Assembly: GCF_900111565.1 (NCBI RefSeq)
Contig: NZ_FOIK01000001.1
Coordinates: 1,085,309 to 1,149,308, forward strand
Origin: Paenibacillus sp. NFR01
Lineage (GTDB): Bacteria > Bacillota > Bacilli > Paenibacillales > Paenibacillaceae
Direction: 5' to 3'
DNA: 64,000 nucleotides
Shown here: in pieces, positions 53,115 through 61,908 of the stretch
How the letters are laid out: the number at the start of each line of letters is the position of its first letter
How positions within the stretch are numbered: the stretch's first letter is position 1
The notes under the pieces: generated by a model
Databases searched by the model: none
Told to the model about the DNA's origin: nothing
Seen by the model: only the letters and a program-made list of their open reading frames with translations
Translations under genes and position numbers: made by a program

Positions 53115-53939
53115 TTAACCTTTGACCGCCCCTGCAACCATCCCTTTAGTGATTTGGTTGGAGAGGAAGAAGTACATCAGAATGACCGGCAGCGCGCCCA
53201 TGACGAGGAATGCGCCGATGTCACCGTAGTTAACCGAATACTGGCTGACGAAGGTGTATACCCCGAACGGCAGGGTCTTCAGCTTCTCGGTAGAGATGAA
53301 CGTAGCCGCCAGGATGTATTCGTTCCAGATATTGATAAAAGTCAGAATACACACGGTCATGACCGGCGGAACCGAGATCGGAAGAATAATGCTGCGGAAG
53401 ATGCGGTATACGGTCGCTCCGTCGATAAAGGCCGATTCTTCGATTTCATGCGGAATGCCCTTCATGAAGCCGCTGAGGATAAAGACCGCGATCGGCGTCT
53501 GGAACGCGACATACGGCAGAATCAGCGACCAATGCGTGTTAAGGATATGCGCATGCTTGAAGATGATCATCAGCGGCAGCAGCGTTGCCTGCATCGGAAT
53601 CATCATCCCCATCAGGAACACGGTCAAAACCGCATTGCCGTATTTCCATTGGAAACGGGAGATCGCATAAGCCACCATCGCAGCGAGCACGATGACGCAA
53701 ACCATGGTAACGCCGGTAACGAACACGCTGTTCGTCAAATACTTAAGATAGTTGCCGGCCTCATAAGCTTCCTTGTAGTTATGCCATTGAAAAACTTTCG
53801 GTAACGAGAAGAAGCTTCCGTCCAAAATTTCTTCATTGGTCTTTAGGGAATACAGGAACAGCCATAACAGCGGGTATAATTGCGTAACGACAGGAATTGC
53901 GAAAAGAAGATACACGATTCCTTTTTTTACTTTTTGCAT
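53115..53939 (-). CDS. carbohydrate ABC transporter permease (MalG type)
   Basis: 274 aa inner-membrane permease of the CUT1 family with six spans. The EAA loop (PHEIEESAFIDGATVYRIFR, ILPISVPPVMTV) couples to an ATPase. No ATPase gene lies in this cluster; CUT1 importers of Firmicutes often share a common MsmX-type ATPase encoded elsewhere. It is 17 bp downstream of its partner permease. Confidence 0.93.
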   Translation of the reverse strand: MQKVKKGIVYLLFAIPVVTQLYPLLWLFLYSLKTNEEILDGSFFSLPKVFQWHNYKEAYEAGNYLKYLTNSVFVTGVTMVCVIVLAAMVAYAISRFQWKYGNAVLTVFLMGMMIPMQATLLPLMIIFKHAHILNTHWSLILPYVAFQTPIAVFILSGFMKGIPHEIEESAFIDGATVYRIFRSIILPISVPPVMTVCILTFINIWNEYILAATFISTEKLKTLPFGVYTFVSQYSVNYGDIGAFLVMGALPVILMYFFLSNQITKGMVAGAVKG

Positions 53940-53956
53940 GATCGCGCACTCCTCTC

Positions 53957-54847
53957 CTAGCCGAATTTTTTCTCGAGTTTATTGAAGATTCCGTTAATAA
54001 CACCTGTAAATGCGAGACAGACAACGACCAGGAAAGTGGCAATCGCACTGCCGTAACCATACTTGAAGGACATAAACGAACTGTTATACATATGTGTCGA
54101 AATAACGTCGGTAGCATGTGCCGGGCCGCCTGCGGTCATAACCATGACGAGGTCAAACGCCTGCAGGGAACCGATAAACGCAAGAACAATCGATATTTTA
54201 AAGATCGGAACGATCAGCGGCAGCGTAATGTAACGGTCTGCCTTGAAGCCGTCCGCTCCGTCGATTTTGGCCGCTTCATAAAGCTCGTCCGGAATATTTT
54301 GCACACCGGTGAACTGGATCAGCAGATGGTAACCAAAGTACTGCCAGAGCGATACGATGTAGATTGCGAACATGGCGATGTTCGGCTCCGTCAGCCAGTT
54401 ATGCGTCCAGCTTTCCAATCCCAGCGAAGTCAAAATCCCGTTGATCATCCCCCCCATGGAGGTAGGGTTGTAAATCGTTTTCCACAATTGACCGAGGATA
54501 ACGACGGACAGGATAACCGGTGTAAAATAGATCGACACCAGCGTATTGCCTTTTTTCACAAAACGGTTAAGCAGAATCGCCATTCCCAAACAGAATGGAA
54601 TCTCAATCATCGAAGCTACTGCATACAGCAGCGTTCTGCGGACCGACGGCCAAAAGACCGGGTCATTCGTAAACATTTCCTTAAAATTGCCGAAACCGAC
54701 GAAATGCATTGCCGTAAGTCCATCCCACTTGAATAACCCTGTATAAATCGATACCAGTATGGGTACAAACACAAGGCACACGTACAGCAGCAGACATGGC
54801 AATACGAAGACGGCTATTGTGCGTGCTGGCACCTTCAGTACTTTCAT
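53957..54847 (-). CDS. carbohydrate ABC transporter permease (MalF type)
   Basis: 296 aa with six spans and the EAA loop (PDELYEAAKIDGADGFKADR, ITLPLIVPI). It pairs with the second permease in the same operon to form the channel. The N-terminal span is LPCLLLYVCLVFVPILVSIY. Substrate not assignable. Confidence 0.93.
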   Translation of the reverse strand: MKVLKVPARTIAVFVLPCLLLYVCLVFVPILVSIYTGLFKWDGLTAMHFVGFGNFKEMFTNDPVFWPSVRRTLLYAVASMIEIPFCLGMAILLNRFVKKGNTLVSIYFTPVILSVVILGQLWKTIYNPTSMGGMINGILTSLGLESWTHNWLTEPNIAMFAIYIVSLWQYFGYHLLIQFTGVQNIPDELYEAAKIDGADGFKADRYITLPLIVPIFKISIVLAFIGSLQAFDLVMVMTAGGPAHATDVISTHMYNSSFMSFKYGYGSAIATFLVVVCLAFTGVINGIFNKLEKKFG

Positions 54848-54899
54848 CTTTCCCGCCCCCTAAACAAAACTGATTCTTTCTCGTTCCACTCATATAGTT

Positions 54900-54935
54900 C
54901 GATGCGAAGCAGCACACCAGCGCTGCTTCGCATCG
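54900..54935 (-). other. intercistronic hairpin between binding-protein and permease genes
   Basis: CGATGCGAAGCAGC and GCTGCTTCGCATCG form a perfect 14-bp stem with an 8-nt loop, without a T-tract. It is likely to protect the upstream binding-protein mRNA from 3' decay, giving more binding protein than permease, as known for maltose-type operons. Confidence 0.7.
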
Positions 54936-54957
54936 ATTAGGTTGCCCTTTTTATATC

Positions 54958-56340
54958 TTATTCTTTGTTGGCTTCAAAAGCGGCTTGATGTTCTTTTGCT
55001 ACTTTGGCAGAGTCAACTTTTTGTACGAACAGGTTTTGGATGCTGCTCAAGTGAACTTGTGCAGTCGCTGGGTTCATCGTGTTATCGAATGCCAGGTCGC
55101 CGCCTTTAACTTGGTTAAAGAGGTCGGAAATTTCGATCGCCAGGTCGGAGTAGCCGGCAGCTTTCAGGTCGCCGTCCACTTTTTGGCCGATACCAACAGC
55201 GTTTTTGTTTTCGAACTGTTGCTTAGGATAGTTCGATGCAAAGTAGTTGAGGAAATCTTTGGTTTCTTGCAGGTGTTCACTGTTAGCGGATACTGCAAAT
55301 GCGCTACCAGGAGCCAGCATGAATTGGTTTGGATCGCCTTTGCCGTTAACAGTAGGGAATTGGAATGCTCCAACCTTGCCTGCTACAGAAGAAGCGTCGA
55401 TGGCGCCAGTTTCCCAGGAACCGATAACCCACATAGCCGCTTTGCCTGTTTTGAAGATGTTACCGCCGGCGTTAGCGTCGATCGATGTTGCACCGTCAGG
55501 GAAAGCTCCGGCTTGAACCAGTTGTTGGAACGCGTCAACCGCTTCGATGAAAGCAGGATCTTCGAATGTTTTCTTGCCGGCGAGCACGTCGCTCAGGAAG
55601 CCAGGGCCGTTATTGGTACGGAGCAGGATGTTCATGAACAGGAAGGAACCGGTCCAGGAATCCTTTTCACCGATAGCCAATGGCGTAATGCCTTTGTCTT
55701 TCAGGATTTTTACGTCCTGCAGCATTTCTTCGAAGGTTGTTGGTGTTTTAGCGATGCCTGCTTGTGCAAACAGGTCTTTATTGTAGTAGACGACTTCGAT
55801 GTTGTTGCCGTCCGGTACCGCGTAAGTATTGCCGTCGAAGCTGTAGTAGTCGAGCAGGCCGGCTTGATATGTGTCTTTCAGGCCGTTTTGGTCGAGCATG
55901 TCGTTCAGCGGAGCCAGCAGGCCGGCATCGACGAACGGCTTCATTTGCGCTGCAGGGTTAACGATCGTGATGTCCGGTACTTCTTTGGAAGCCGCTTGCG
56001 TTTTCAGCTTCACTTTTTGTTGGTCGGTATTCAGCGAATCCAGTTCGATGTGAACGTTTGGATGTTCCTTTTCATACTGTTCAACGATCGTGTGCAACGT
56101 CTTGTAGGAAGGCGTCGATGGATCCGGTTGGATGTTTTGGAACGTGATGGTGACTTTTTTGCCGCTGTCCGCTGCAGGAGCTGCAGTTGCATCGGCGGAG
56201 TTGTTTGTAGTGTTGCCCCCGGAATTGGTGCTGGTATTGCTGCTGTTGTCGTTATTGTTGTTGCCGCAAGCTGCCAAGCTCATTGCCAGCGCTGCCGCCA
56301 TTGCGATTGCAGCCGGCTTTTTCAAGTTGCTGTTTGCCAT
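54958..56340 (-). CDS. carbohydrate ABC transporter substrate-binding lipoprotein
   Basis: 460 aa. Lipoprotein signal (KKPAAIAMAAALAMSLAACG; lipobox SLAAC), then a Ser/Asn/Thr-rich linker and a family 1 extracellular solute-binding fold (VTITFQNIQPDP, NVHIELDSL, PDITIVNPA). First gene of the cluster: binding protein, two permeases, kinase, regulator. A candidate cre site lies upstream (56384-56398). The sugar is unknown. Confidence 0.93.
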   Translation of the reverse strand: MANSNLKKPAAIAMAAALAMSLAACGNNNNDNSSNTSTNSGGNTTNNSADATAAPAADSGKKVTITFQNIQPDPSTPSYKTLHTIVEQYEKEHPNVHIELDSLNTDQQKVKLKTQAASKEVPDITIVNPAAQMKPFVDAGLLAPLNDMLDQNGLKDTYQAGLLDYYSFDGNTYAVPDGNNIEVVYYNKDLFAQAGIAKTPTTFEEMLQDVKILKDKGITPLAIGEKDSWTGSFLFMNILLRTNNGPGFLSDVLAGKKTFEDPAFIEAVDAFQQLVQAGAFPDGATSIDANAGGNIFKTGKAAMWVIGSWETGAIDASSVAGKVGAFQFPTVNGKGDPNQFMLAPGSAFAVSANSEHLQETKDFLNYFASNYPKQQFENKNAVGIGQKVDGDLKAAGYSDLAIEISDLFNQVKGGDLAFDNTMNPATAQVHLSSIQNLFVQKVDSAKVAKEHQAAFEANKE

Positions 56341-56383
56341 CTTTGTATTGCCCCCTTCTTCGTGATATGTTCATTATCATCGG

Positions 56384-56398
56384 TTTAAGCGCTTCCAA
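56384..56398 (-). promoter_or_regulatory. candidate CcpA (cre) site
   Basis: On the minus strand TTGGAAGCGCTTAAA matches the catabolite-responsive element consensus with one mismatch and has the palindromic core AAGCGCTT. It is about 45 bp upstream of the binding-protein start, a usual place for repression by CcpA. The rest of 56341-56663 holds no gene I can support. Confidence 0.55.
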
Positions 56399-56663
56399 CA
56401 AGGTGATAACTACAGAATAAAGGTTTGTTTTTTTTAGGTGATGCCAAAATTTTTACGAGTAAAAACAAACCTCCTCCCCTTTCCCGGGTCCATCATGTAC
56501 TGTATGATTTGTCGGGATGTGGGAAAACATGCAGGATTTCCGCGCCGAACCGCAATTATTATGCAGTGTCTTTCAGTTGCTCGCAAATATTTTCAGCAAG
56601 TTGCAGTAATAAACGAAAAACTTCAATTTTTGCGGCATATGAAAAAAGCGGCCCGGACGTATA

Positions 56664-58868
56664 TCACGTCCGCGGCCGCTGCCAATGCTTCAGAATCTCC
56701 CGTAAGCCGTCCACATCCAGGCCGTCCAGCGAAAACGCCTTACGCAGCAGGTCATGCGGGATAAACTCGTCGTATTTTCCTAAATAAGGCGCTTCATCCG
56801 CCTTGAGCAGCGCGATCGGGTCCTGGATGTCGAAGGTTTCCGCCATGATCTCCCGTTCCAGCGTTTCGGCATCCGCTCTTCCCGCCACTACCATATAATA
56901 AGGTTCCATCGGCACGATGGAGCGCAGCCCCATCCGGTCGCGCAGATTATTCTTCAGCATCCGCTCCAAAGTGCGGAACTGCCGGCTGCCGGCCCATGGG
57001 AGAATGAACATGGAATCCCCGCCCGCCGGCAGCACCGAACGCTCCAGGAGGCCGCTTTCCTTGGCCAGCCGCCGCGCCCGTTCCAGCCGTGCTGCGGCAC
57101 TTGGCGCCAGGTACGGATACAGATCGGTCGCACCGAGCACGCTGCGGATTTTGTCCATGATGCGGGTATGCACATCCCCGCCCGCGCCAAGCCACAGCGT
57201 ATCGACTTTCCCGCGCGAGCCTTTGACATAAACCGCCTTGTGACGGTTGTCGACCTCCTCCACCTTCCACAGCTTGCCGGCCAGCGTAAAGCAGTATCCT
57301 GGCGGCGGTACGGTCGTAATGGAGCCGATTTCTTCGGTGCCATTATAAACGACATGCTCTTCGTCGTCCTTGAACACCGCGTAAAATCGGAAGTTGTTGA
57401 CGATTTTCTCGCCGCCGAGGCCGACGATTAATCCGCCTTCATCCATCTTTTCGATATGTCCCATGGCGTACATATACTCCATGAAAGCCTCGTAATCGCT
57501 GTCTTCAATCCCTTTGAAGGACGGCAGGCTTAATACGGCTTCCTTCAGGTCCTCCGGCTCCGCTTCGCCCATGCTTTTCAGGATGCTCATCGTCTGATGG
57601 TACAGCAGTCCGGTCGGCAGCTTGCGCACCTGCAGCGGCTCCACCCATTTCTCGCGGACGTACAGCTCGATCACCGCGATGGCCCGCAGCAGCGCCCACG
57701 GCATTCGTGCCGGAAGCTGCGCCTCTTCGTCTTCCTCCTCCGGGGTGACGAAGATCATCTCGGAAGCGGCGTCCTCGCGCCTTCCGGAGCGGCCGAGCCG
57801 CTGCACGAAGCTCGCGCAGCTGTACGGCGCGCCGAGCTGCACGACCCGCTCCAGCTCGCCGAGGTCGATGCCGAGCTCCAGCGTCAGCGTCGCTGCGGCT
57901 ACGGCCGGTCCGGGGCCTTGCCGGAGCGCGGCCTCCGCTTCCTCGCGGAGCATCGCGGAAATGCTTCCATGGTGCACATGGAAGATATCCCGCTCTTCCC
58001 GCTTCGCGGCAATGCGCCGCATCTCCAGAATCGCCTCTTCGGCGTCGGTGCGGCTGTTCGTAAAGATCAGCGCCTTTTTCAGATGCGTATGATCGTAGAC
58101 AAAACCGTAATACGCCTGCTTCGCCTGCTCCAGCTGCTCGGCCTGCACCTCGTCCCGCGCGTCGGGGAACGAGAAATGCTCGATGCTCAGCCGCAGCTTG
58201 CGCCCGCCCTGCGGCGCGGACACTTCGACGGCCTGGCGGGTGCCGGCGGCCAGCCAGCTCGTCACCGACGCGTAGTCGCTGAGCGTGGCGGACAGCCCGA
58301 TGCGCCGCGGATAGCAGCCGGCCATACGCGAGATCCGCGCCAGCTGGCTGAGCACCTGAATGCCGCGGTCCGCGCCCATGAAGGCATGCACCTCGTCCAC
58401 GATGATGTAGCGCAGATCGTGGAACAGGGCAGGAATCGCGTTCGGCCGGTTCATCAGCAGTCCCTCCAGCGATTCCGGGGTAATCTGCAGAACGCCCGAA
58501 GGGTTCTGCATCAGCTTCGTTTTATCGGCTTGGGGCACATCGCCATGCCAGTGCCAGACCGGGATATTGCCTTCGCGCAGCAAATCGTTCAAGCGTGCGA
58601 ATTGATCGTTGATCAGTGCTTTGAGCGGCGCGAGATACAGGATGCCGACCGAGGTGGAGGGAGACTCATGCAGCGTTGTAAGCGCCGGAAAAAAGGCGGC
58701 TTCCGTCTTGCCCGAAGCCGTCCCCGAAGCGATAAGCAGATGATTCGGCGTATCGAAGAGCACCCGGCAGGCATCGACCTGCGCTTCGCGCAGCGTCTCC
58801 CAGCGGTTGCGGTAGATGAATTCCTTGATGAACGGCGCCAGCCGATGAAACGGATTGCCGCCGCTCAT
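56664..58868 (-). CDS. Lhr-like DEAD/DEAH helicase (Shango SngC-like)
   Basis: 734 aa superfamily-2 helicase. Motif I ASGTASGKTE, motif Ia PLKALINDQ, motif II DEVHAF (DEVH box), motif III SATL, motif IV-V region with FTNSRTDAEE and ATLTLELGIDLG, motif VI QRLGRSGRR. A C-terminal region of about 330 aa beyond the helicase core is present, as in Lhr/BrxHI-type helicases. It overlaps the ATPase gene by 4 nt. The gene set TerB-ATPase-helicase matches the anti-phage system Shango, in which this would be the third component. Confidence 0.85.
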   Translation of the reverse strand: MSGGNPFHRLAPFIKEFIYRNRWETLREAQVDACRVLFDTPNHLLIASGTASGKTEAAFFPALTTLHESPSTSVGILYLAPLKALINDQFARLNDLLREGNIPVWHWHGDVPQADKTKLMQNPSGVLQITPESLEGLLMNRPNAIPALFHDLRYIIVDEVHAFMGADRGIQVLSQLARISRMAGCYPRRIGLSATLSDYASVTSWLAAGTRQAVEVSAPQGGRKLRLSIEHFSFPDARDEVQAEQLEQAKQAYYGFVYDHTHLKKALIFTNSRTDAEEAILEMRRIAAKREERDIFHVHHGSISAMLREEAEAALRQGPGPAVAAATLTLELGIDLGELERVVQLGAPYSCASFVQRLGRSGRREDAASEMIFVTPEEEDEEAQLPARMPWALLRAIAVIELYVREKWVEPLQVRKLPTGLLYHQTMSILKSMGEAEPEDLKEAVLSLPSFKGIEDSDYEAFMEYMYAMGHIEKMDEGGLIVGLGGEKIVNNFRFYAVFKDDEEHVVYNGTEEIGSITTVPPPGYCFTLAGKLWKVEEVDNRHKAVYVKGSRGKVDTLWLGAGGDVHTRIMDKIRSVLGATDLYPYLAPSAAARLERARRLAKESGLLERSVLPAGGDSMFILPWAGSRQFRTLERMLKNNLRDRMGLRSIVPMEPYYMVVAGRADAETLEREIMAETFDIQDPIALLKADEAPYLGKYDEFIPHDLLRKAFSLDGLDVDGLREILKHWQRPRT

Positions 58869-60184
58869 AGGTCGAACTCCGCAAGCAGGCCGTCGAGTTC
58901 ATCCTCTGGCGGGACACCCGGCTTCGCCTTCAGTTCGCCGACCAGCTGCTCGAACGACAGCTCCGGATGCTCGCGCAGCGTATGCAGCAGATCCATGAAA
59001 TCGCGCACTACTTCGCGCGGGGTAAGCAGCTCGTCGGCGCCGAGCCGGCCGACGGCTTCTTCCATAAAATGCACCAGCTGCGCTTGAGTCAGCGCAGCGC
59101 CATAGCCGAAATGCAGTGCATGAATATCCCGCAGCTTCTGCAGCAGCACAAGGATCTCTTCGTGCGACAGCATTTGCAGGGCGATAATCGGGCCGGTGAA
59201 ATTGCCGAGGCCGGCTCCGCCGTAACGTCCGGCTACGAGCCGCGAGCGCAGCGCCTCATAGCTGAATAAGCCGCGCCGCTGGTCTTCGACAAACTGCGGC
59301 GTGCCGCCGATGTAGATGCCGAGCCGCTCCGCTTTGCCCTGCATCGTATCATTGAACATCGTCAGCAACTTTTCGTAATTGCTCTGCCGGGAGACGCTGT
59401 TCGTAATCTTGTAGAGATTGACGCCTTCGTCGATAAACAGCAAGAGGCCCTGATAGCCGATGTTCCCCGTAAACTCTGCCCACAGCTTCATATAATCGTA
59501 CCAGTTGTCGTCATCGATAATGACCCCGACGTCCAGCGCCTTCCGCGCTTCCGTCCGGGTGGCGAACTCGCCGCGCAGCCAGCGCAGGGCGTCCTGCTTC
59601 AGCCCGTCGTCGGCAAGTCGCTGACCGTTCCAGTACGCGGCCAGCACCTTGGCGAAGTCGAAGCCGTGCACGAGGCCGTGCAGCTGCGAAGCGGCTTCGT
59701 AAATGCGCCGCTCGACTTCCTGGCTCAGCTCCGGCGAACCCGCCGCGGCGCCGCTGTCCCGCATCGCTTCCTGCTGAAGCGTAACGATCCACTTCTGCAG
59801 AACGATTTCCAGCGCGCCTCCGTCCGGGCGCGTTTTGGTCGACAAATGGCTGATCAGCTCGCGGTAGGTCGCCAGCCCCTGCCCTTTCGTTCCGACGAGG
59901 CGCCGCTCCGGCGACAAGTCGGCGTCGGCTACGGCAAACCCGCGGTCCATCGCATAGTTGCGGATGATTTGCAGCAGGAAGCTTTTGCCGCTGCCGAACC
60001 GTCCGGTAATCAATTTGAACGCGGCTCCGCCTTCGGCAATATTGTCAAGATCGCGCAGGATGGCCTCCACCTCGGGCAGCCGGCCGACCGCGATATGCTC
60101 CAGGCCGATCCGCGGTACAACGCCGGCAGTCAGGGAATTGACCAGCGCGGTCGTGACGCGTTTCGGTATTTTCACTTCATTCAT
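58865..60184 (-). CDS. BrxD-like P-loop ATPase (DUF2791; Shango SngB-like)
   Basis: 439 aa P-loop ATPase of the BREX system BrxD/DUF2791 group. Walker A GRFGSGKSF near residue 60 and Walker B-like GLLLFIDEGVNL near 250 are clear; GGTPQFVED and ALRSRLVAGRY follow as sensor regions. It overlaps the TerB gene upstream by 4 nt (ATGA) and the helicase gene downstream by 4 nt. In BREX the BrxD and BrxHI genes are also neighbours, but no PglX/PglZ genes are here. Confidence 0.85.
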   Translation of the reverse strand: MNEVKIPKRVTTALVNSLTAGVVPRIGLEHIAVGRLPEVEAILRDLDNIAEGGAAFKLITGRFGSGKSFLLQIIRNYAMDRGFAVADADLSPERRLVGTKGQGLATYRELISHLSTKTRPDGGALEIVLQKWIVTLQQEAMRDSGAAAGSPELSQEVERRIYEAASQLHGLVHGFDFAKVLAAYWNGQRLADDGLKQDALRWLRGEFATRTEARKALDVGVIIDDDNWYDYMKLWAEFTGNIGYQGLLLFIDEGVNLYKITNSVSRQSNYEKLLTMFNDTMQGKAERLGIYIGGTPQFVEDQRRGLFSYEALRSRLVAGRYGGAGLGNFTGPIIALQMLSHEEILVLLQKLRDIHALHFGYGAALTQAQLVHFMEEAVGRLGADELLTPREVVRDFMDLLHTLREHPELSFEQLVGELKAKPGVPPEDELDGLLAEFDL

Positions 60185-61773
60185 GACGACTCACCTCTCA
60201 AATATTGCAGCAACGGTTCGTATTCTTCGGACAGCTCATCTCCGTCGATCAGCAGATCGCCGAGATGCTCCATCGCAATTTCATTAATATCATTAATTAA
60301 TAGCTCCGCCATCGTTCCTGATTCTGCCGCGAAGGGTTGAAGCGCGCTGATCCCCCCTTCGGCAAGAAGCAGCAGCGCCTTTCGCTCAAGCGGCTGGAGC
60401 GCTACGTTAAACTCCATCCATTCCGGATTACCGCCGGAGTTAACGCCCGGTTCACCGCTCTTTACAGATTCATTAATATCATTAACAATATCTTTATCGA
60501 TGTCTTCCGTCGGCATATCTGCCTCTAGCACGTCAGCTGCAGTTTGCTCTGATAGCCCCGCCATTCCGTCAGTCTCTTCGATTGGGTTTTGGCTGTCTTC
60601 GACGGTCAGCAGCCCGCGGACGATGTCCGAATCGTTCTCCAGGCGGGTCAGCTTCTCCGGATCAATGACGACCGCGGGCCCTTTCGCCTCCTGCTGTTCT
60701 CTGCGGAACTCGCGTTCGAGATACCGCGAGACGGCGTCCTCCATCTCCGCTTCGATCTTGATGCCTTTCAGCCGGCCGCGGTAACCCGTCAATTCGCGCA
60801 GTTTGTTCTCCGTCAGCCGGAACAGGCGCGTAAACAAGCTCCTCAGCGGTGCGGATTTGCTGATTCGCGCAACCGGGACAAGCACGGAGTAGCCGTACAG
60901 TGAAATATCGTATACCGCGCTGCGGAACAGATAACGTTCGCGGGGAACCGCCGGTCCCGGCGGAAACATCTCGATGAGACCCTGGCCGTGTTTTCGCGCA
61001 ACATAGGCATTGATCAGCGCGATGACGCGAGGAATATAGCGCTCTGCCAGTATTTTTCCTTCACCGGCGTAGAATTTCGATTTGGTGATGTCATAGTCGG
61101 ACATGATGGTCAGCGCATCGAACGTCAGCTCCTCCGGAGCAGTCGTCAGACAGCGCATCAGTTCCATCTCTGCCAGGTCGCCGGCAAGTCCACGGGTGCG
61201 TGCAACAATGCGGGAGAGCGAAATGTTCAGCTTGTGCACAAACGAGAAATCCGCAATCCACGCACTCATATATTGATCGAGCCGTTTATAGCTGTCCCTG
61301 TACGCTTCCCATAGTCCTTCCAGCTGCCGCAGACCTTCCTTCGGCTCATTCCAGCCGACGCCGTTGATCAGCTCGTACACATGCAGGAAAATATACGATA
61401 GATCCGTCTTCGGATAACGGCCCTCCCGCACTTCCCCGCGCCAGTAGAAATACCATCGGCTTTGGGCGCCTGTCATGTGGCCGTAGGTGGGCCAGTAGCT
61501 TTTAAATGGAACAAACAGTGCCGGTGCTTCCTTGTAATCCGCCATTTCTTTGGCCCGCTGGACGAACTCGCCTTCGGTCGTCTTTACCGGCTCCCGCCGT
61601 TCTTCTGCCCACAGCGCCAGCTGCTGCACCTCCGGTGTTCCGCTAGTCCGTTTGGCCGGGGCCGGCTTCGGTACCGCTGCTGCGCTTGATTCCCGCGGAG
61701 GAATGGGCATCTCCCGTTCGGTGCTCTCGAAGACCAGCTCTGAAAAATACGGGTCGTTCCGTTCATGGCTCAT
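60181..61773 (-). CDS. TerB-N/TerB-C domain protein (Shango SngA-like)
   Basis: 530 aa. A disordered Pro/Ala-rich N-terminus (residues about 20-75) precedes the TerB-N domain (FVPFKSYWPTYGHMTGAQSR, WYFYWRGEVREGRYPKTDLS, YIFLHVYELIN), a long middle region, and a C-terminal region like TerB-C after an acidic linker (about residues 400-450). TerB-N proteins are linked to tellurite resistance-like and phage-defense clusters. ATG 61773 follows GGGGGTTGAG; a TTG at 61782 is in frame. First gene of the three-gene operon. Confidence 0.82.
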   Translation of the reverse strand: MSHERNDPYFSELVFESTEREMPIPPRESSAAAVPKPAPAKRTSGTPEVQQLALWAEERREPVKTTEGEFVQRAKEMADYKEAPALFVPFKSYWPTYGHMTGAQSRWYFYWRGEVREGRYPKTDLSYIFLHVYELINGVGWNEPKEGLRQLEGLWEAYRDSYKRLDQYMSAWIADFSFVHKLNISLSRIVARTRGLAGDLAEMELMRCLTTAPEELTFDALTIMSDYDITKSKFYAGEGKILAERYIPRVIALINAYVARKHGQGLIEMFPPGPAVPRERYLFRSAVYDISLYGYSVLVPVARISKSAPLRSLFTRLFRLTENKLRELTGYRGRLKGIKIEAEMEDAVSRYLEREFRREQQEAKGPAVVIDPEKLTRLENDSDIVRGLLTVEDSQNPIEETDGMAGLSEQTAADVLEADMPTEDIDKDIVNDINESVKSGEPGVNSGGNPEWMEFNVALQPLERKALLLLAEGGISALQPFAAESGTMAELLINDINEIAMEHLGDLLIDGDELSEEYEPLLQYLRGESS

Positions 61774-61794
61774 GTTTCTCAACCCCCGGTTTTA

Positions 61795-61832
61795 CAAAAA
61801 AACGGTTCTGTTCACAAATCGTGAAGAACCGT
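61795..61832 (-). terminator. intrinsic terminator between the MFS gene and the TerB gene
   Basis: On the minus strand ACGGTTCT pairs with AGAACCGT, with an inner TTCAC/GTGAA stem, followed by TTTTTTT. It ends the MFS transcript, but it lies only 21 nt before the TerB start codon, so a promoter for the defense operon must be upstream of it or overlap it. Confidence 0.85.
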
Positions 61833-61845
61833 CGTCATACTATCC

Positions 61846-61875
61846 ATATTAGCACTGCAGGCAGAGTCACATCAA
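61846..61875 (-). promoter_or_regulatory. possible promoter of the TerB-ATPase-helicase operon
   Basis: On the minus strand TTGATG (61875-61870) and TAATAT (61851-61846) are 18 bp apart. If used, its transcript would run straight into the terminator at 61795-61832. The match is only fair. Confidence 0.3.
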
Positions 61876-61908
61876 GTAGAAAGGCAAACAATTGTTCTTA
61901 ATGGCCGG

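Noticed and set aside
54985..56388. 467-codon plus-strand frame antisense to the solute-binding protein
   Set aside because: No ribosome binding site and a composition explained by the opposite strand; the minus-strand lipoprotein is clear.
57597..59087. 496-codon plus-strand frame across the helicase and ATPase genes
   Set aside because: It crosses the junction of two real minus-strand genes and has no domain signature; shadow frame.
56664..60184. BREX system
   Set aside because: BrxD- and BrxHI-like proteins are present, but no PglX methylase, PglZ, BrxA/B/C or PglW/Y genes are in the flanks; the TerB partner fits Shango better.
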